DNA of 5,393 bases from Thermoproteota archaeon (GTDB taxonomy: Archaea; Thermoproteota; Thermoprotei_A; Sulfolobales; Desulfurococcaceae), in assembly GCA_013154205.1 (NCBI GenBank), contig JAADCY010000201.1, forward strand, positions 1 to 5,393. The letters are read 5' to 3'. Every line of letters begins with the position of its first letter. Within the stretch, counting starts at the first letter, position 1. The notes under the pieces are model-generated. The model was not told the origin of the DNA, did no database searches, and was given only the letters and a program-made list of their open reading frames with translations. Position numbers and translations under genes: made by a program. Positions 1 through 4,687 of the stretch are shown here, one piece after another.

Positions 1-84
1 TCTTTCGAAATCATTATAAGGACGGAGCACCAAACAGGCGAATCAATGGCGACAAATAATAGTCCGGTCGCCGTGGAGGCATAA
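1..84 (+). CDS. C-terminal end of an unidentified protein (partial, 5' end outside window)
   Basis: Frame 1 is open from the left edge to a TAA at 82-84, giving 27 residues that start SFEIIIRTEHQTG and end SPVAVEA. The other two forward frames close early (TAA at 17-19 and at 57-59). The TAA lies two bases before the cutA ATG, and the strong cutA ribosome binding site falls inside the last codons; this is the usual arrangement of adjacent genes in an archaeal operon and is the main support for the call. The tail is hydrophilic and Asn/Ser-rich at the end, and shows no cysteine pairs, membrane segment or recognisable motif. The protein family cannot be named from this fragment. Chance openness of 84 bases remains possible. 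Confidence 0.5.
   Translation, partial: SFEIIIRTEHQTGESMATNNSPVAVEA
75..79 (+). promoter_or_regulatory. Shine-Dalgarno site of cutA
   Basis: GGAGG stands seven bases before the ATG at 87 and is a perfect match to the archaeal anti-Shine-Dalgarno core. It fixes the cutA start and suggests that the gene is translated from within a longer mRNA and not as a leaderless transcript. Confidence 0.75.
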
Positions 85-86
85 TT

Positions 87-446
87 ATGATTGGTGGTGG
101 ATGGGTCCTAGTCCTTGTAACGACTTCTAATAAAGAAGAAGCTGAACACATAGCTGAAAACATAGTCCGGGAAAAACTAGCGGCATGCACCAATATAGTC
201 GAGAGCGTTGAGAGCATATATTGGTGGAAAGGACGGGTCGAGAAAAGCGGTGAAGCACTTCTAATTATTAAGACGAAAGTCACGCAGCTAGGAAAGCTCA
301 TTAGGAGGATAAAGACTCTGCACAGCTACGAGGTACCGGAGATCATAGCCTTACCAATAATAGGGGGTTATCCAGACTACCTTAAATGGCTGGACAGCAG
401 CGTACAGGCAGGAAGTAATGATCAGAGTACTGGTTCTCCCGGATAG
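87..446 (+). CDS. cutA: CutA1-family divalent-cation tolerance protein
   Basis: This is a 119-residue CutA1 protein. The family forms very stable ferredoxin-like trimers linked to copper/divalent-metal tolerance in bacteria; the archaeal role is not settled. Family hallmarks are visible in order: VLVTTSNKEEA near the N terminus, LAACTNI at 31-37, SIYWWKG at 43-49 followed by a central strand EALLIIKT at 56-63, and HSYEVPEIIALPI at 79-91 with the GYPDYLKWL helix after it. Cys34 sits at the conserved AAC position. The ATG at 87 follows a GGAGG site at ideal spacing. Typical CutA proteins have about 100-112 residues; the extra Ser/Gly/Asn-rich tail here (roughly 104-119) is encoded partly where the gene overlaps the next one by 29 bases. 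Cytosolic; no signal peptide is seen. It lies two bases after the preceding stop, so it is probably co-transcribed with both neighbours. Confidence 0.93.
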   Translation: MIGGGWVLVLVTTSNKEEAEHIAENIVREKLAACTNIVESVESIYWWKGRVEKSGEALLIIKTKVTQLGKLIRRIKTLHSYEVPEIIALPIIGGYPDYLKWLDSSVQAGSNDQSTGSPG

Positions 447-621
447 GAAAGAGTTTGTTTTTAGAGAATCAAGGCTTAAGCTCAAAGAGATCCTTGAAAG
501 ACTAGGAATTGATGATCCCGATTCTGTAGCCGTAGTTATTAATGGCCATTTAGTCGATGATCCAGAATACGTGGTTGAATCCGGCGAGGTAAAGATAATA
601 GTTCAGGGTATAGGTGGTTAG
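418..621 (+). CDS. Small ubiquitin-like (MoaD/ThiS/SAMP2-like) sulfur-carrier protein ending in Gly-Gly
   Basis: This 67-residue protein has the beta-grasp pattern of ThiS/MoaD/Urm1 relatives: an N-terminal strand (IRVLVLPD), a hairpin strand (EFVFRES), a helix (LKLKEILERLG, 20-30), a strand with the typical turn VVINGHLVDD (39-48), and a last strand running into the C-terminal QGIGG. A terminal Gly-Gly is what an E1-like enzyme adenylates before thiocarboxylate or isopeptide formation. Its length and its VxxNGxxV...GG ending resemble SAMP2/Urm1-like archaeal proteins, which serve in tRNA thiolation and protein tagging; ThiS-like use in thiamine synthesis cannot be excluded. The ATG at 418 has only a weak AGGA four bases upstream, and the start lies inside cutA with a 29-base overlap, so coupled translation is likely. 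A candidate E1 is encoded at 2488-3213. Family confident, pathway inferred. Confidence 0.82.
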   Translation: MIRVLVLPDRKEFVFRESRLKLKEILERLGIDDPDSVAVVINGHLVDDPEYVVESGEVKIIVQGIGG

Positions 622-2084
622 GCCTCCGAAGCACTCTTTCCACCGATCAGTCCTCGGAGCTTATCGATCAGTATTGAAGCCGCTTCACGCGCTATGATCC
701 CAATAATGTCTTTTAGCCTACCAGCCTTTAGCTCCCTCAGGATAAACGCTGTCCTTACAAAGAATTTTCTATAAGCGTATTTCAGCATCTTAGCCAGTTG
801 TTCCCTCGTAAACCTAAATCCTCTCATAACGGGTCTAAGGGTCGTGTAGTGCTCCCAGTTCCAATCCTCTATAAGCCCGTACCGCATCGCATAGTCGAAT
901 AATGGTGTGCCCGGATAAGGTGTCAGTACCGTGAACTGCGCATAGTCAGGATCAATCTCGATCGCGAAATCAACCGTTCTCTTCATATCATCAATGGTCT
1001 CCCAGGGAAAACCAAGGATGAAGGAGGCTGTCGCGAATCCTCCTAGTTCTCTCTTCCACTGGAACACTCTCCTAACCTGGTCAAGGCTTATCATCTTACC
1101 CATCTTATCAAGTATCCTCTGAGTCCCGGACTCAACGCCGAAATAAAGCGCTATACAGCCGTTCTCGTATAGGAACCGCATAAACTCCTTATCCATATGA
1201 TTGATCCTTGCGCCACACGCAAACCCGATATCCAATCCTCTCTTCTTCATCTCCTCGACAAAGCCATAGACGAACTTCCTACTAGCCGTTAGCTCGTCAT
1301 CCGTGAACACCACGTGCTCAACATTGTACTTGTCGACTAAGAACTCTATCTCGTCGACAACATTCTCCGGGGAGCGGAAACGTATTCTACGCCCCCAGTA
1401 ATAGCTCGTAGTACAGTATATGCATCCATAAGGACAGCCCCTGCTCGCCATGACATGCGCCACCCTTATCTTCTTACCAAACAGGGTATACCTGTCCATC
1501 GGCAATAAGTGGCGGGCAGGCCACGGGATCTTATCGAGATCATCTATGAGCGGCCTCTCCCTCGTCACAACAATCCTACCCACACTGTCGCGGAAAGCGA
1601 TCCCGGCGATCCCCTTGAGTCTCTCCGGGTCATAGCCGTACTTCTCAATACTCCTTACAACTTCGCTCATCGTTATCTCACCCTCCCCCCTTACAACAAT
1701 ATCGAAACCATTATCGAGAGCTTCACTCAACATAAAGGTCGGATGCTGTCCTCCAGCCACCAGTATAGCATCACTCAATTCCTCCCTTACCTTCTTAGCC
1801 GCAACATATGCTTTGGGAGCAGTAGGTGTTAGGATCGAGAAACCAATTATGTCTGGAGACCAAGACTTCACTTCTTGGATCCACGTATTAAGACTCATTC
1901 GCAGTGTAGGTGTATCTATTATTTTCACCTTATGCCCTTCTCTTTCAAGAACAGCAGCTATATACGCTAATCCTAGCGGCGGGGCAGTGAGCCCTGTGAC
2001 TTTGTAAACCTCTAGGTCATGGACACCTGGCGGGAGAGTTAGTAGTACTCTCATCACTGGTCCCAAGGATATGTATGTTGACAT
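618..2084 (-). CDS. B12-binding-domain radical SAM protein of unknown substrate
   Basis: This 488-residue protein has two domains. Residues about 11-140 form a cobalamin-binding-type Rossmann domain (RVLLTLPPG, PPLGLAYIAAVLEREGHKV, PDIIGFSI, AILVAGGQHPT, DIVVRGEGE). Residues about 205-400 form a radical SAM barrel with the cluster motif CPYGCIYC (C217, C221, C224), a SAM-site GVESG (316-320) and ILGFPWET (356-363). The C-terminal part (TPYPGTPL, then TREQLAKMLKYAYRKFF) is typical of BchE/hopanoid-type B12 radical SAM enzymes. The usual base-off cobalamin motif DxHxxG is absent: the expected place, after KIID, reads TPTLRMS. Family members do methylations, cyclisations or C-C bond formation, including on archaeal lipids (Grs-type), but the substrate is unknown. 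Start: ATG at 2084 is taken, about 17-20 bases behind a plausible TATA/TSS; the in-frame ATG at 2054 (MRVLLTLPPG) fits the family N terminus as well or better. The TAA overlaps the stop of the convergent gene. Confidence 0.9.
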   Translation of the reverse strand: MSTYISLGPVMRVLLTLPPGVHDLEVYKVTGLTAPPLGLAYIAAVLEREGHKVKIIDTPTLRMSLNTWIQEVKSWSPDIIGFSILTPTAPKAYVAAKKVREELSDAILVAGGQHPTFMLSEALDNGFDIVVRGEGEITMSEVVRSIEKYGYDPERLKGIAGIAFRDSVGRIVVTRERPLIDDLDKIPWPARHLLPMDRYTLFGKKIRVAHVMASRGCPYGCIYCTTSYYWGRRIRFRSPENVVDEIEFLVDKYNVEHVVFTDDELTASRKFVYGFVEEMKKRGLDIGFACGARINHMDKEFMRFLYENGCIALYFGVESGTQRILDKMGKMISLDQVRRVFQWKRELGGFATASFILGFPWETIDDMKRTVDFAIEIDPDYAQFTVLTPYPGTPLFDYAMRYGLIEDWNWEHYTTLRPVMRGFRFTREQLAKMLKYAYRKFFVRTAFILRELKAGRLKDIIGIIAREAASILIDKLRGLIGGKSASEA

Positions 2085-2122
2085 ATCCTATTACGCCGTT
2101 TGGTCGGCTCATTACTCATATG

Positions 2123-2140
2123 ATTATTTAATTATAATAG
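2123..2140 (-). promoter_or_regulatory. Probable TATA box region for the radical SAM gene
   Basis: Read on the minus strand, the stretch CTATTATAATTAAATAAT is almost pure A/T and is preceded by a purine-rich AAGGAAAGAAG resembling a BRE. A start site 25-28 bases downstream would fall near 2101-2107, giving a leader of about 20 bases to the ATG at 2084. Inferred from base composition and spacing only. Confidence 0.4.
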
Positions 2141-2172
2141 CTTCTTTCCTTCGACTTATTTTCAATCACAAC

Positions 2173-2181
2173 AAATATAAT
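2173..2181 (+). promoter_or_regulatory. Probable TATA box for the MoaD-like gene
   Basis: AAATATAAT lies about 37 bases before the ATG at 2214. With the usual TATA-to-start distance, transcription would begin near 2203-2205, leaving a leader of only about 10 bases. No convincing Shine-Dalgarno sequence precedes the ATG, which agrees with a nearly leaderless mRNA. Together with the opposite TATA-like stretch it makes 2085-2213 a divergent promoter region. Confidence 0.45.
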
Positions 2182-2213
2182 TCGTAGTCAAAAACTCAAT
2201 TATTGATGTTGAA

Positions 2214-2477
2214 ATGAGAGTCACAGTAGTATTTCTAGCACGAGCAGGACAGGTTACGGGAAAACACCTAGCCAAGATAGAGCTACCTGAGGGTGCCACC
2301 ATAAATGACCTACTAGAAGAGATAGGTAGAACAATAAGTAAGAGATTCTATCGAGGAGTCAAAGAAGGGAGATTAGTATTCACAATATTCGTTAACGGAA
2401 AACCAGTAGACGAGCCCAATTATAGGCTCAAAAACGGTGATAGAGTAGTTTTCACCACACCGGAAATGGGCGGCTAG
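2214..2477 (+). CDS. moaD: MoaD-family sulfur carrier (molybdopterin synthase small subunit / SAMP1-like)
   Basis: This 87-residue beta-grasp protein carries the MoaD pattern: first strand MRVTVVFLARAGQVTG, second strand HLAKIELPEGATI leading into helix NDLLEEIGRTI (30-40), then FTIFVNGKPVDE (56-67), LKNGDRVVF (72-80) and the end TTPEMGG. The terminal Gly-Gly is the residue pair that is adenylated and thiocarboxylated; as MoaD it would deliver sulfur to precursor Z together with MoaE to make molybdopterin. Archaeal proteins of this length and ending can also act as SAMP1-type protein tags, so the two roles are not separated by sequence. No moaE is in the window. The gene is monocistronic here and converges on the E1-like gene with only ten bases between stop codons, which supports a functional pairing. 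Start ATG at 2214 is the natural family start and follows a TATA-like box. Confidence 0.88.
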   Translation: MRVTVVFLARAGQVTGKHLAKIELPEGATINDLLEEIGRTISKRFYRGVKEGRLVFTIFVNGKPVDEPNYRLKNGDRVVFTTPEMGG

Positions 2478-2487
2478 ACCGGGAAAC

Positions 2488-3213
2488 CTACTCCTCACAA
2501 ACCCTACAATCAGCGTCCCTTATCTCAACATAATCGAATAAGCCTGTCTTACCATCGTAGACCAGTATCTTATTGAGTAATGGTTTACCCACACCAGATA
2601 TGATCTTGAGGGCCTCGTTAGCTTCAAGAAGACCTAGTATCCCGGGTGTCGTGGAGAAAACCGGTATAACGTCACCATTACCTCTTCTGGGTGGGCGTGG
2701 GAAAACACATCTAAGACACGGCGTCTTACCAGGCCACGCGATATATAGTTGCCCGTAGAACCCATGTATACCTGCGTGAACATAGGGCTTGCCTAGTTCA
2801 TAACAGATCTTATCTACGATTATCCTTGTCTCCCAGTTATCTAGGCCATCAACGACTACGTCAACACCGCTGATCACATCCCTCAATAGCTCCGGGGTCG
2901 CATCTGCATATATAGGATGTATGCTTATCCTCGGGTTTAACTCGCTGAGCCTGCGTGCCGCACAATACACTTTAGGCTTCCCAATATCATCCACAGTATA
3001 GAGGATCTGCCTCTGCAGATTACTGAGCTCAACCCTACCATTATCGATGAGCACAAGCCTCCCTACACCTGCTGCTGCAAGGTAAAGCGATGCTATCGAT
3101 CCAAGCCCGCCGACGCCGACCACGAGAACAGATGAACGCCTAATCTTCTCCTGGGCTTCACGGCCAATGACGAGGAGCTGTCTATGGTATCTCTCGAGCT
3201 CATCAGGATACAT
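2488..3213 (-). CDS. E1-like adenylyltransferase of the HesA/MoeB/ThiF family
   Basis: This 241-residue enzyme is predicted to activate the C-terminal Gly-Gly of a MoaD/ThiS/SAMP-like protein with ATP. Visible features: an N-terminal YHRQLLVIG helix, the nucleotide loop VVGVGGLGS (31-39), acidic LIDNGRVELSNLQRQ (55-69) with Arg68, GKPK (78-81) with Lys81, the Mg/ATP aspartate in DGLDNWETR (Asp125), and two zinc cysteine pairs, C166-x2-C169 (TPCLRC) and C236-x2-C239 (DCRVC). Length matches MoeB/HesA proteins (about 230-250). By eye, the crossover-loop position that carries the thioester cysteine in UbaA/ThiF-type enzymes reads RRGNGDVIPVFSTTPGI, with no cysteine. The gene starts two bases after the GTPase stop, with GGTG (from the GTPase's last codons) as ribosome binding site, so it is the third gene of an operon. 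MoeB-type function toward the adjacent MoaD-like protein is the favoured inference; service to both Gly-Gly proteins is possible. Confidence 0.9.
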   Translation of the reverse strand: MYPDELERYHRQLLVIGREAQEKIRRSSVLVVGVGGLGSIASLYLAAAGVGRLVLIDNGRVELSNLQRQILYTVDDIGKPKVYCAARRLSELNPRISIHPIYADATPELLRDVISGVDVVVDGLDNWETRIIVDKICYELGKPYVHAGIHGFYGQLYIAWPGKTPCLRCVFPRPPRRGNGDVIPVFSTTPGILGLLEANEALKIISGVGKPLLNKILVYDGKTGLFDYVEIRDADCRVCEE

Positions 3214-3215
3214 TG

Positions 3216-4031
3216 TTACACCATGTCAAGAATAATGGTTCTAGACGGTTTTATATAGAAGGGTATCTTCCCCCTATGGTAATCCCTTATAATAGTCCTC
3301 GCAGCCTCCTCTATCAAGGGTTCCTTTGTCTTCTTGTAGAACCAGCCCCTATGCCTGGCCAGCTCTTCCAGGATCCTCACCGGGTCCTTCGACCTTATCT
3401 TGTATGCCTGGATAAACGCTGTAGGTACGTGCTCTAATATTCTCTTGATAAGCTTAATAGCCGGAAGGACAGGATCATCTAGTTGCTCAGGGCTCTGACC
3501 CCTTATTATTCGCTCGAGCTCGCCGCCCTCAACAGGTATAACTCCCGGCGTATCGATCATCAATATGTTTTTCTCGACACGGTAGAGCTGGACATGATGC
3601 GTGTAGCCAGGGCTTCCAGGTATCGGGCTTGTTGACGCAGAATGTCTTCCCTTTAAAGCATTTATTATTGACGACTTACCCGTCTTGGGATAGCCCACTA
3701 CAGCCGCTATTACTGGTAGTGCTGGGGCGGCATCCTTAATCGCTCTTCGAAGATACTTTGTCCCCCAATGCCGCGTAGCCGCTACATAGACAGCTCTATA
3801 GCCTCTATCACGGAGTATATGTACCCATTCCTCAACAATAGTTCTAGGAACTAGATCACTCTTGTTGAGCACTATCAAGAGCTCACGGCCCATCTCCTCG
3901 ACGATCCTCTCAAGCCTACGGCTACGAGTACCTATAGGGTCACGTGCATCTACAACCTCGAGGACAACATCGGCTCTCGACACAACTCTTCTAATATCAC
4001 TCCATCCGGCCAGCGAGAATCCGTAGGGCAT
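3216..4031 (-). CDS. Circularly permuted GTPase, YlqF/RbgA-MJ1464 type (ribosome assembly)
   Basis: The GTPase motifs occur in permuted order. In numbering from the ATG at 4031, an N-terminal VVDARDP (about 26-32) is followed by G4 LNKSD (55-59), a G5-like VAAT (83-86), then G1 GYPKTGKSS (113-121), a G2 threonine in GSPGYTH, and G3 DTPG (160-163). A C-terminal helical region ends GKIPFYIKPS. This is the YlqF/RbgA/MJ1464 family, whose members act in late assembly of ribosomal subunits; the archaeal target is not firmly known. The frame also opens with TTG at 4040, four bases after the kinase stop; the ATG at 4031 is preferred because GTGGTTGAT just upstream can serve as a partial Shine-Dalgarno, giving 271 instead of 274 residues. 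It is the middle gene of the kinase-GTPase-E1 operon. Cytosolic; no membrane segment. Confidence 0.9.
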   Translation of the reverse strand: MPYGFSLAGWSDIRRVVSRADVVLEVVDARDPIGTRSRRLERIVEEMGRELLIVLNKSDLVPRTIVEEWVHILRDRGYRAVYVAATRHWGTKYLRRAIKDAAPALPVIAAVVGYPKTGKSSIINALKGRHSASTSPIPGSPGYTHHVQLYRVEKNILMIDTPGVIPVEGGELERIIRGQSPEQLDDPVLPAIKLIKRILEHVPTAFIQAYKIRSKDPVRILEELARHRGWFYKKTKEPLIEEAARTIIRDYHRGKIPFYIKPSRTIILDMV

Positions 4032-4044
4032 TGTTATCAACCAC

Positions 4045-4620
4045 TTAGTACTCGTACCTCATTAGTTCCTCGGGGCTCATCCGGGATAACCAGTCTATTT
4101 TAGGGCCTGGTTTAGCCTTACCCTTTAATATATCTTCCAATATAGTCTCAACTACAGTGTCTGGATCAGTATGAGTTGTGTCTATCTCATATATATTCTC
4201 GGGCCCTACAATGCTTAACGCGTTTGCCGTAGGAACTCCGAGTATCTCCGCCATTATATTCTCCTTGACCTTGTGCTCGGGCCAATTCCTAGGCTTAAGC
4301 CTCTCCTCAAGCACTCTGGGCTCTGTCCTCAGAACTATTACTAGATCAGGCTCTACGAAGTCAAGGATCTCCGGGTAATGGATATCTATAACTATGCATT
4401 CTGAGCCTTCAATAAGGTTCCTTATAGACTCTTTTACCTTCTCCTCATCTATAACATAACTACGGCGCCTCTCATCGTAGGATACGTATAGCTTGTTATC
4501 AATAACGTGCCTACTTACATCCAAGTGTTTACATCCAAGCTTCTCGGCCAACAATCTACTGATCGTCGTCTTCCCGGTGCCGGGTGTCCCCGTCACAACT
4601 ATTATCTTCGGCCTCGCCAT
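4045..4620 (-). CDS. AK6/Fap7-like adenylate kinase-family NTPase
   Basis: This 191-residue P-loop protein has Walker A GTPGTGKT at 11-18, the CKHLDVS NMP-binding stretch (30-36), the acidic Fap7-type Walker B with D-x-H (Asp79, His81 in IDIH), VLRTEPRVLEERL (96-108), and the LID-like RNWPEHKVKENIMAE (111-125), whose spacing matches AK6/Fap7 (R-x5-K-x2-ENI-x2-E). Eukaryotic Fap7 and its archaeal relatives bind ribosomal protein uS11 and act in small-subunit rRNA maturation, with ATPase and adenylate kinase activity; that role is inferred here. The C-terminal tail (about 165-191; KGKAKPGPKIDW, ending MRYEY) is lysine/proline-rich and then acidic. The ATG at 4620 follows GATGAGGG about ten bases upstream, a fair ribosome binding site. 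It is the first gene of the minus-strand operon, four bases (or 13) before the GTPase, and is divergent from the DUF1152 gene. Confidence 0.9.
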   Translation of the reverse strand: MARPKIIVVTGTPGTGKTTISRLLAEKLGCKHLDVSRHVIDNKLYVSYDERRRSYVIDEEKVKESIRNLIEGSECIVIDIHYPEILDFVEPDLVIVLRTEPRVLEERLKPRNWPEHKVKENIMAEILGVPTANALSIVGPENIYEIDTTHTDPDTVVETILEDILKGKAKPGPKIDWLSRMSPEELMRYEY

Positions 4621-4687
4621 AGTTATAGACCCTCATCCCGTGAACATAGATGGTATTAGTGGTTAAATCATTATTTGGTGTAAAGCC
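4621..4687 (+). promoter_or_regulatory. Divergent promoter region between the AK6-like operon and the DUF1152 gene
   Basis: These 67 bases must drive transcription both ways. The only clear A/T box is GGTTAAATCA at 4661-4670, which reads TGATTTAACC on the minus strand. Spacing suits the minus direction: a start near 4640 would give a leader of about 20 bases that includes GATGAGGG. For the plus direction the same box is only about 23 bases from the TTG start, so it fits less well, and GGTATTAG at 4652-4659 is a weak alternative. Inference from spacing only. Confidence 0.4.
4677..4680 (+). promoter_or_regulatory. Shine-Dalgarno site that decides the TTG start of the DUF1152 gene
   Basis: GGTG, the core of the archaeal ribosome binding site, stands seven bases before TTG at 4688. 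No ATG or GTG occurs in this frame between the upstream stop (TAA, 4664-4666) and the conserved glycine motif, so TTG is the best start. Confidence 0.5.

Noticed and set aside
14..301. Open frame on the minus strand opposite cutA (95 codons)
   Set aside because: It lies antisense to a clear CutA protein with a perfect ribosome binding site, and its Ser/Pro/Arg-rich translation shows no family motif.
511..525. TTGATGATC resembling a C box of a C/D guide RNA
   Set aside because: It lies inside a coding region, lacks the purine at the first C-box position, and no properly spaced D box and C'/D' pair was found.
1450..2007. Three plus-strand open frames (1450-1635, 1509-1832, 1813-2007)
   Set aside because: All lie antisense within the radical SAM gene; the conserved motifs are on the minus strand.
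2478..2487. Possible transcription terminator between the two convergent genes
   Set aside because: Only ten bases (ACCGGGAAAC) with no T-run or hairpin.
2573..3437. Plus-strand open frames at 2573-2758 and 3213-3437
   Set aside because: They are antisense to the E1-like and GTPase genes and show no recognisable motif.
4178..4378. Plus-strand open frame opposite the AK6-like kinase
   Set aside because: It is antisense to a gene with Walker A, D-x-H and LID motifs; low-complexity Ser/Leu translation.
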